Shown: positions 11,608 to 18,542 of the stretch, in pieces | Layout of the letters: the number at the start of each line of letters is the position of its first letter | Position numbering within the stretch: position 1 is the stretch's first letter | NCBI GenBank assembly: GCA_016800925.1 | Contig: JABCPU010000929.1 | Coordinates: 1 to 21,091, forward strand | Length of the DNA stretch: 21,091 bases | From: Suillus spraguei | Lineage: Eukaryota; Basidiomycota; Agaricomycetes; Boletales; Suillaceae | Reading direction: 5' to 3' | Notes under the pieces: model-generated | What the model was told of the DNA's origin: nothing | The model's input: the letters and a program-made list of their open reading frames with translations, nothing else | The model's database searches: none | Program-made: the position numbers and the translations under genes

Positions 11608-11626
11608 GCACTGCACTGTGCAGTGC
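11608..11626. repeat. 19-nt near-contiguous inverted repeat just past the small mitochondrial gene
   Basis: GCACTGCACTGTGCAGTGC has perfect 9-nt arms around one central T. It begins 18 nt past the stop codon of the minus-strand gene at 11645-12137, so it would lie in that gene's 3' UTR, and it is also about 380 bp upstream of RAX2. With a one-base spacer it cannot form a normal hairpin loop without opening several pairs, so a protein-binding site is at least as likely as an RNA element. Confidence 0.45.
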
Positions 11627-11644
11627 CCACTTCTACTCTATTGC

Positions 11645-12137
11645 TCATCCGGATCTAACAGCAGTTGAACTCGTGTCGGCAACGCGCCCGACTGGCTGTA
11701 GGTGAGGAGAGCCCGTATCTAGAATTCTATTTGATTGCAATCCGGTACAATATCAGCCATATCCTATGACGTATGTCCAATCAAAGTCACTTACTGAGGA
11801 TATCTATAGCGGTGCACGTTTGGCCTCTTTGCGTCGGCCTGCAAAATGGTATTGTGAGAAGCTTGTTGTGACAGTGACAAGTGCTTCTCATTGATGGCTG
11901 CCCAAATTTCACTCGGCGTCGTGTACTGAGCAAGCCACCGAGTCAGATATACGTCTTGGTTTGGCGACGGTGCCCATTTGTAAAACCCGACTGCAAGCAG
12001 AGAAAGCAGTACTGTGTTGCGCCAGAAAGGTGTAGAGAACCCAGCTGATTAGAATGCGCAAATGAGTTGTGACTTGATTTATGGATGCGACCGGAATAAC
12101 CTACCTTCGCGCGAATAATGGTGCTCATCATGAGCAT
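11645..12137 (-). CDS. Small mitochondrial single-pass membrane protein, possible complex I accessory subunit
   Basis: This gene appears only after joining exons. The main exon (11795-12044) reads STPFWRNTVLLSLLAVGFYK, then WAPSPNQDVYLTRWLAQYTT, then PSEIWAAINEKHLSLSQQA, and ends in VHRYRYPQ. A GTAAGT donor at 11794 and an acceptor at 11727 join it to a last exon (11645-11726) containing GSPHLQPVGRVADTSS. The first exon starts at ATG 12137 with a short basic leader (STIIRAK) that fits mitochondrial import. Its donor is uncertain: position 12091 (125 residues) or 12100 (122 residues) keeps frame, while the better-looking GTAGGT at 12104 does not. One membrane helix follows the leader. The layout of leader, helix, Trp/Tyr-rich segment and C-terminal RYP motif reminds me of the fungal NUXM/17.8-kDa complex I subunit, but that name is a guess. 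It diverges from the mitochondrial gene at 12460. Confidence 0.65.
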
Positions 12138-12459
12138 GACTGTCGTGCGATGCGAATCTCCGCTGAATGAGTGAAACGCTCCCGACTGCGTGCTTTTGGC
12201 GCAAGAGCAGGCTCGCTCTCGCCAGCGACATTGTGGTTATAGATAGAGTTGCTCGTGCCGCCTCGGCAATTTACCTGCGGACTTGGAAGTTCGGATCAGG
12301 TTGCTTGCCTAATTGTGTGTTTCATGCTTTTGCAAGCTCTTGCTCGTGTTGATTTATTATCGTTCATCCTCGGACAGCCCTTATTCTGCCAGAGTATGCA
12401 ATTATTTTCTAGCAGAAAAATTAACTGAGTTTATTGTAGGACTTGTACATACCCACACC
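12138..12459. promoter_or_regulatory. Short divergent promoter region between two mitochondrial genes
   Basis: Only 322 bp separate the start codons of the minus-strand gene ending at 12137 and the plus-strand gene starting at 12460. Both products have mitochondrial leaders, so a shared bidirectional promoter is plausible. I see no clear TATA box. A pyrimidine-rich stretch followed by TAG near 12436-12440 could be the acceptor of a 5' UTR intron of the plus-strand gene. Confidence 0.45.
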
Positions 12460-13110
12460 ATGCTAAGACGTGTCCTACCACGCTTGTCGCTTTTCCGGGT
12501 CTCTGCACCCATACTTCCAGTATCATCGCGGTTAAGTGCTCGCCCAGCACCCGCAGTGTCCCTGACTGGCTCTCCACGTTTGTCGAGCGCGAAGCTGTTT
12601 CATCATGTCCCTGCTCGCCTTACGTCAACTCCATCACCTCAAAACGATCCAACATCACAATTACCTCCAGACGCTACTCTCTCTCAAAGGCTGAAACACC
12701 TCATTAAATCTTACGGATGGTATGCCCTTGGAGTCTACTTCGTCATCTCTACACTGGACTTCACTGTCGCGTTTGCTGGAATTAACTTGTTGGGCGCCGA
12801 GCAGGTCGCGTCCGCCACCACCTACATTAAAGAGATCGCCATCGGATTCATCCATACAAAGCCACCAGAGCCTGGACGGGATGAAATGGATAGCATTTCT
12901 GCAGGGGATGCAAGCCGCGAGGGTCTGTATGCTACCTTGGTATTGGCTTACACCATCCACAAAACGTTGTTTTTGCCTGTCAGAGTTGGTTTGACAGCCA
13001 TTTTGACTCCTCGATTGGTGGGATGGCTGCGTGCAAGAGGATGGGCAGGTAGTGAGGGCGCGAGGAAAGCAGCACGCGATATGAGGGATAGGATCCAAAG
13101 AAAGGATTGA
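12460..13110 (+). CDS. DUF1279/FAM210-type mitochondrial inner-membrane protein
   Basis: This is a single-exon gene for 216 residues. The N-terminal 70 or so residues are rich in Arg, Ser and Ala and lack acidic residues (MLRRVLPRLSLFRVSAP at the start), typical of a mitochondrial presequence. The DUF1279 core follows from about residue 70. It begins LSQRLKHLIKSYGWYALGVY, continues into FVISTLDFTVAFAGINLLGA, and has a second hydrophobic segment YATLVLAYTIHKTLFLPVRV. It ends in a basic tail (RKAARDMRDRIQRKD). DUF1279 proteins include animal FAM210A/B and yeast Nat2; they sit in mitochondria and their biochemical role is not settled. The start fits: the context is CACACC before ATG, and an upstream in-frame extension would add no leader-like sequence. 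Confidence 0.88.
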   Translation: MLRRVLPRLSLFRVSAPILPVSSRLSARPAPAVSLTGSPRLSSAKLFHHVPARLTSTPSPQNDPTSQLPPDATLSQRLKHLIKSYGWYALGVYFVISTLDFTVAFAGINLLGAEQVASATTYIKEIAIGFIHTKPPEPGRDEMDSISAGDASREGLYATLVLAYTIHKTLFLPVRVGLTAILTPRLVGWLRARGWAGSEGARKAARDMRDRIQRKD

Positions 13111-13540
13111 AATTGGCGGATCCGGGTGAGAGGCAGATTGCAGCGTCATTTTATTCACACTACTCAGATCATAGTCACAAACTACTTCCATGGCTCCTCT
13201 TCATTGCCAATGGCGAAACTAGAGCTATTATTTGCACACAGTCAATTGGAGACATTGCATCTTTACGTAAGGCACGTCAAGCAGATACCTAGTGGTTAAC
13301 TCAGAATAAGTATTCAACTAACTCGTCTGGGCAGTTAAATGATACGTGTTATCTTGAGGGGCCTCGAGTTGGTCAATCAGAGTCACGCGATGTACAATAC
13401 CGAGACGGGCCCTCACGTGCCCGGGTCAGTATAAGTGGTTTACATCCCTGCATCTTCTCCTTGTTTGATGTTCGTCAGGTCAGTTCCCATTGTGCGTATT
13501 CAGTCGACTGCGGGAAAGAAGCACGTTACAAAGTTTACAG
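13111..13540. other. Intergenic, with promoter-like motifs near 13414-13435
   Basis: No recognisable gene. CACGTG (13414-13419) inside a GC-rich patch and TATAAG (13430-13435) lie about 110-125 bp before a stretch with coding-like codon use at 13541. An ATG at 13468 followed by a possible donor (AG/GTCAGT at 13477-13484) could be the first exon of that unit. This is suggestive only. Confidence 0.3.
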
Positions 13541-13871
13541 GGTCGTACTCCAAACGGAAGTTCAGAGACCAAATATTCCAAGAGCAAGCGCTGCATCAGC
13601 CACGCTCACTGCAAAAGAATTCCCGTTATTCCCGAGGGTAAGGAGATCTTTACTAACAGCGAGAATGCCGGTGCCGAGATGCATCTCAGATTCTCAAGGA
13701 CTGCAGGTTCAACACGCTTTGTATGTTGCTGTCGTGTCTCCTGTGCATTTTATTGTATTATATCTGCTAAGGTTGTGATAGGTGATTGAATCCGTATACA
13801 AGACAGACCTTGTGACATCACTCACATTGATATTCAAACCGAAGAGCCTAATGATGATATATTGGTTATAG
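13541..13871 (+). CDS. Unrecognised small gene or gene relic, start not settled
   Basis: After a plausible acceptor (TTTACAG at 13534-13540), one frame reads a hydrophilic protein segment with the codon choices of well-expressed genes (GAG, AAG, ATC, AAC, GCC). It includes KRIPVIPEGKEIFTNSENAG followed by AEMHLRFSRTAGSTRF. A canonical GTATGT donor at 13721 and TGATAG acceptor (intron 13721-13781, 61 nt) continue it as VIESVYKTDLV to a stop at 13869-13871. Two problems remain. There is no ATG in this frame, so a 5' exon is needed; ATG 13468 can be joined only through a 40-43 nt intron with a poor acceptor. Also, after the last intron another frame (DITHIDIQTEEPNDDILV) looks more protein-like, hinting at a frameshift. 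I do not recognise the family. Confidence 0.35.
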
Positions 13872-14371
13872 GACCCCTTGTGGACACGACTTGTCCTCAG
13901 TTAATAGGCTAAGATTGGTGCATGACCCTTCCTTATAGAATCAAATCGCTGTCAAACCGCGAATCGGTAGAGAAAGCTGTGGGGATTAACTTTTTTAAGT
14001 CTGGGGTCTGCTGGCACGGTCTCAAGCAAGTAATATTGACTGCAAATTATTTCGTTCTACATTCAATGGGCCCACCTGGAGATGTCCGACGGGAGGAACA
14101 GTATTTCTGCCAAAAACGATGAATTATATTCAGGGAGAGAACACCGAGTAGGAAAGATCGAGCCAGAGCCTGGATCAGATAAGAAATCGTACATAAGATC
14201 ATAACTGACTCGATTGAAAGGAAAATGCCGAACACCGAATACTGAGCTTGACTCCAAAGCCTTAAAAGATTTTCTTTAGCTTACAAGTTGTTCCCAATCC
14301 ACTCCTGATGCAACTCGATAGCTTAAAGCACCCAAGATCCTGCAACCGTTTCTTCTCCCTTCCTGAAATCG
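13872..14371. other. Intergenic region upstream of AdoMet decarboxylase
   Basis: About 500 bp with no recognisable gene on either strand. It should contain the promoter and 5' leader of the decarboxylase gene. A pyrimidine-rich tract ending in TTTAG (about 14271-14279) could be a 5' UTR intron acceptor. The upstream ORF at 14308-14385 is described separately. Confidence 0.4.
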
Positions 14372-14385
14372 ATGGCCGTTGGTGA
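14308..14385 (+). promoter_or_regulatory. Upstream ORF overlapping the AdoMet decarboxylase start
   Basis: An ATG 64 nt before the main start opens a 25-codon reading frame (beginning MQLDSLKHPRSC) in a different frame. Its TGA lies at 14383-14385, past the main ATG at 14372, so a ribosome translating it would pass the main start. Both ATGs have a pyrimidine at position -3, so leaky scanning is plausible. AdoMet decarboxylase genes of animals and plants are known to be controlled by polyamine-responsive upstream ORFs. That this one does the same is inference and needs the mapped 5' end. Confidence 0.45.
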
Positions 14386-15820
14386 CTGCTACCTCCCATA
14401 CACATCGACGCCTTTTGAAGGCCCAGAGAAATTACTGGAAATCTGGTTCGCCCCTTCCCCCGCTCATGTGCCAGATGCACATGCACCAAAAAATGGCCGT
14501 ATAGGCCTGAGGAATGTTCAAAAGCAAGTCTGGGAGGACATGCTAGATATCGTCAAATGCAAGGTCCTCAGTGTTATCGAGGGCGAAGAAATTGATGCTT
14601 ATCTTTTGAGGTATGTGGATTGGTCATCACCCACTTTTTTTTATTTCTTGTATGGCTCGAAAGGCCTTAAATTTAATACATTTTCACAGTCGAAGATTGT
14701 TATCGCTCATTTTCTTCAATTTAGCGAATCATCTCTGTTCGTGTTCCCACATCGCATTATCCTGAAGACATGCGGCACAACACTAAACCTCCTCGGCCTT
14801 CCGCGCATCCTCGAGATCGCGCATAAATTTGCCTCGCTTCCATCAGTTTATCGATGCTTCTACTCACGTAAATCCTTCATGTTTCCTGAGCGCCAGCTCG
14901 GTCCGCATCGAGAGTGGAAGGACGAAGTGTCATTCCTTGACGCTATATTTCCAAATGGAGCCGCTTACACTGTAGGCAAAGTCAATGGAGACCATTGGCT
15001 GCTTTACTTAACGACCCCCGGTCAATCTGGCGCAAATGGGGAAGCCGCTCCAAGTTCTCCCAATTCCTTTTCGTTGTCACCTCTTCAGTCCGAGAATGGG
15101 GAGGAAATTGAGACAAATCAGACCCTTCAAAATGTTGAAACCGACACACCATTCACTCAGGACTACACAATTGAGATCCTCATGAGTAACTTGTCTCACA
15201 AGGCTCGCGAGTGCTTCTTCCTGGCTCCTCCAGTACAAGATGCACCGTTGGAGTCTCCGTCGATCATTGGGAGGACTTTGTCCTCTACCATCGGGATTTC
15301 AGATCTTTTCCCACCTCACCTTACTACATTGGATGCTTATGCGTTCGACCCTTGTGGTTACTCCTCGAACGCTCTCCTGAAATGGAGCGACGGAATTGAG
15401 GATGGCCACAACGGGGAGGGCTATTACACAATTCATGTGACTCCTGAAGAAGGCTGGTCATATGCCAGCTTCGAGTGCAACGTGCCACTGTCCACTTCTT
15501 CGTCTTCTTCGGCCAAAAATATCCCCGATTTACATACGCTGATCAGACGCGTCGTCGACATCTTTCAGCCTGGCAGACTCAGCCTGACCCTTTTCATATC
15601 GAATGCTAACAACAATGCCGAGGAGGACGAGGATGAGACAGCTGTTGAAGCTGCTCAGCGGACTTTCAAGTCTGCTCTGACAGCTCAGCGTCCTTCTGGT
15701 GATTCAATAACGGGTGATGGGAGTGGCAAAAATGATCGTATGTGGTACAAGAGAACCGACAAAATCAATTATCAATTTGGTGGTTACAATCTTGCGTTTG
15801 CGAGTTTCGAGCTTCGATGA
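14372..15820 (+). CDS. SPE2: S-adenosylmethionine decarboxylase proenzyme
   Basis: This enzyme makes decarboxylated S-adenosylmethionine, the aminopropyl donor for spermidine and spermine, using a pyruvoyl group made by self-cleavage. Predicted exons: 14372-14610 and 14725-15820, giving 444 residues. Active-site features match the eukaryotic family. FEGPEKLLEIWF carries Glu16 and Glu19 (human Glu8 and Glu11). LLSESSLFVF gives cleavage between Glu81 and Ser82. KTCGTT has Cys96, 14 residues after the cleavage serine, as in human (Ser68/Cys82). DPCGYSSNAL and YTIHVTPEEGWSYASFE carry the Ser and His of the processing site. The C-terminus YQFGGYNLAFASFEL is also typical. Cleavage would give chains of about 81 and 363 residues. 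The single intron is 114 nt, has no in-frame stop and is a multiple of three, so an unspliced message would insert 38 codons directly before Glu81. No in-frame upstream ATG exists (stop at 14324). Confidence 0.95.
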   Translation: MAVGDCYLPYTSTPFEGPEKLLEIWFAPSPAHVPDAHAPKNGRIGLRNVQKQVWEDMLDIVKCKVLSVIEGEEIDAYLLRYVDWSSPTFFYFLYGSKGLKFNTFSQSKIVIAHFLQFSESSLFVFPHRIILKTCGTTLNLLGLPRILEIAHKFASLPSVYRCFYSRKSFMFPERQLGPHREWKDEVSFLDAIFPNGAAYTVGKVNGDHWLLYLTTPGQSGANGEAAPSSPNSFSLSPLQSENGEEIETNQTLQNVETDTPFTQDYTIEILMSNLSHKARECFFLAPPVQDAPLESPSIIGRTLSSTIGISDLFPPHLTTLDAYAFDPCGYSSNALLKWSDGIEDGHNGEGYYTIHVTPEEGWSYASFECNVPLSTSSSSSAKNIPDLHTLIRRVVDIFQPGRLSLTLFISNANNNAEEDEDETAVEAAQRTFKSALTAQRPSGDSITGDGSGKNDRMWYKRTDKINYQFGGYNLAFASFELR

Positions 15821-16828
15821 AGATATCATTTCGGTGGTGTTAGGTTGTACGCTGAAGTTGTCTTTCTTATCTAGATGCGCTCGTACCTTCCTGTCAATCT
15901 ACTTTTTGCTACCTTCTTCGTTTCCGCTATACGACCCAGATTTCGGATTACCGTTCGTCCACCTTGTACACACGATGGTGTTGATCATCATTTTCTGGAT
16001 TGTTATGAACTATAGTGTCAGGTGCACGAATCCAGGCAAATCTTTGATTCACAAGGTCAGGGTATTCAGGGCATAAGCATTGAAGGTTCCTGGTGTCTGA
16101 TAGATCCAACTCCTAATGTTGTGCTAATGCGCATTTGGTTATCGGCAATGTCCGTGTACCGAAGCACCATCATGGGATATTGCTCATGGCCATGGGAGAT
16201 CCAGGATAGATTTGGAGAAGAGAACACCACGGTCTCTGGGCACTTAGCGTTCTGCTGCGCACCACCAGTATGTAAGTGTCAGAGCAAAGTTCTTGGCTGC
16301 TCACATTTTAATCGCCAGAACCCGAGTGCTGTTTGGGAGGCCGTTCGTGGCATGAGAAATTCAATTTTCATCTCAGATGTACGACCAACATATGCTCTCA
16401 TATTTCACTGGGGGTCTGCATCAGTTTCCGGTCTCAAAATGACGCACTATGCTAGAGGGGGTGGCTGGCGTGTTCCTGAGCTAATAGCGTCTATGGATTC
16501 TAGACTAATCTGGCCGCTATTCATGGATAGGTAATAATACCGCGCTAGCAGCCATCGTGTGCTGAAGTCGGCGGGCCGAGGCCTATTGCCTCTTAGGTTT
16601 CCCAGTTCCGAATTATCCGTCGTTGAGTTCCTAATATTGTCGACCGAGGACTCAGGAGGACGTCGAGATATTCTTGTGACCAATTGTCTTCGGGTTGAAT
16701 CCATTGCCACATGCCCCAACCTCAGGAGTATCAGAAGCATCAATCTGCGTATAAATTCATCCAAAAAAAATTAGCTTCAATGTCACAAATTCCCGCTCCT
16801 GCTTAAGCGGTAGCACTTCACGCCAGTG
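15821..16828. other. About 1 kb without a recognisable gene
   Basis: This stretch holds the 3' end of the AdoMet decarboxylase transcript and the upstream side of the PP2C pseudogene. A plus-strand frame open from 16022 to 16534 has no ATG at its start, no recognisable motif and no obvious codon preference, and I treat it as chance. I saw no tRNA, clear repeats or transposon ends. Confidence 0.4.
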
Positions 16829-18301
16829 ATGGTTTACAATATGGTCAACCTTCAAGCGGCCACGTCCACAGAAAATCTACGAGCTCTTGAAGAAGTCAAG
16901 GATTTCTATACGACAGATCTCGGACGGGGGGGCAAGGAACGATGGACATATCATATGCTGCCAGAGGCTGAACTTGATGTTGAGCTACACCGTATGTCTA
17001 ATGCGACCTCATCAACATCTGTAGACAGCGTCACTTTTCAGCCGTGTGCGGCTTACGCTGATCTCAATCAAGACCGGTACAGCATTGAGGAGTGGGAGCT
17101 CCCTGGCGGAGTTTGGCAATTCACGGCAGTTTATGATGGTGCTCTAAATTCTTTATGAACGTCATACGTATCCCCTTGCAGAACTAACGGCCAGATTTTT
17201 GTAGGTCATTGCGGCCATGACACTGTAGATTACGTCCACGAGCGACTTCCCTCGATGGTCAGGACGTCACTACAAGCTCTACTTCAGAGCACACCTACCA
17301 CATCCCTGAAGCCGGAATCTGTCTCAGAGGTACTGCGTAGCGCAGTCAGGCATCTGGACCAGTCTATTCGTGCTGAACTTTGGACTTCTTGCCTCATGAT
17401 CACCTCGTAAAAATAAACGACATCCAACTCAACCAACACATCTCACATCGTTATTCTGAGTGGAGTGCTATATCTACTCGTTGCACTCAAGGCTCCACGG
17501 TACTTTTGGCTTTATCCGACCCACTGAAGAAAAATGTATGGATTCTCAATCTGGGAGATTCCATCGCGGGTACAGTGCAACCCTTGTCATCTCATATCGC
17601 CTTCCTGACATCATCACAGTTCTTGGCAGCAGATCCTCATCTGGGAAATGGTCTGCGATGATCGTCAATTCTGTACATAATTGTAACAATCCCTCGGAAA
17701 GTCGGCGCATACAACAAGAGCATCCATCAGAGCAAGCTTGCGTGCGTGACAACAGAGTGCTCGGATATCTGGCTCCGACACGAGGTATGTTTTTAATTGA
17801 AATATTATACATGGCATGTCCTAACCCTGAGACCACGTGCTAGCGTTGGGGGACACCTGCTCAAGGTTCCTTCGGTTTACACTCGCCGCGCCTTTGCACT
17901 GCACTTGCAAGACTGGTTATCGCCACGTCAGGTAGCACAAATATGCCGGTCGTATTCTTACTCCTCCATATATATCCGACCTCCCTGAGGTCTATCACCA
18001 CTCCCTCGACATCTCTCAAACACGAAACATTCCTCATTCTGTCATCTGATGGCCTGCAGGACTTGTATGACAATCACGACACTCAATTATCGGGCCAAAA
18101 ATGGCAGACTGCTGGGTAGGTTTGGTTGGACATCACATGCACTCTACCACGGACATGGATTTGCAAAGCAATTTGGCACTCAGGCTCCTGCGGGATGCTA
18201 TTGGTGGAGATAACGCCGAGCTGGTTTCTCGAAATCTCACCTTGGAAATGGAAGATAAATGGATGGACGATATCACAATTCTAGTGCAGCGATTCCAATA
18301 G
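16829..18301 (+). pseudogene. PP2C-type protein phosphatase pseudogene with about five frame lesions
   Basis: The translated pieces follow a PPM/PP2C phosphatase of the mitochondrial PDP-like kind in order: RWTYHMLPEAELDVEL, VTFQPCAAYADLNQDRYSIE, VYDGHCGHDTVDYV, RCTQGSTVLLALSDPLKKNV, ILNLGDSIAVLG, NPSESRRIQQEHP, RDNRVLGYLAPTRA, HLLKVPSVYTRRAF, TPPYISDLPEVYHH, FLILSSDGLQDLYDNHD and WMDDITILVQRF. Three canonical introns remain (17139-17204, 17570-17619, 17785-17843). The frame is broken near 17380 (LWTS instead of LLDF), 17853 (inside the LGD motif), 17931-17943, 18011-18021 and 18100-18104, each apparently by one net base. The metal-binding loop also reads GHCGH where the family has GHGGH. Neighbouring long genes are intact, which argues against poor sequence quality. 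A full active phosphatase cannot be made from this copy. The true 5' end is uncertain. Confidence 0.85.
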
Positions 18302-18542
18302 ATATGTTCGGGTTAGTGTACCTGCAGTATGTTACAGTGCGTATGTATTTATGCTAGACCTACAGTAGAGACTTAATCATGCATTATCCATGGTTTAAAT
18401 TTCCAAAGATACGATCTACTATGCCATGCTTGCTAAACAAGTACTGTGCAGTTTCCTTAAGAAACATTTCCCAGGTATCATGATACACGCATGAATGTCG
18501 ATCTTAGACATCATCTTGTATCCATATTGCGACAATCATTGG

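Noticed and set aside
14047..14257. Minus-strand small frames upstream of AdoMet decarboxylase
   Set aside because: Short, overlapping each other in two frames, with no recognisable motif or splice context.
14372..15820. AdoMet decarboxylase as a single uninterrupted 482-codon gene
   Set aside because: The uninterrupted reading inserts 38 residues just before the conserved ESS cleavage site, and the segment has perfect GTATGT and TTTAG splice ends.
16022..16534. Plus-strand frame open for about 170 codons between AdoMet decarboxylase and the PP2C pseudogene
   Set aside because: It starts at GTG rather than ATG, shows no domain, no repeat and no codon bias, and a frame of this length can arise by chance in a window of this size.
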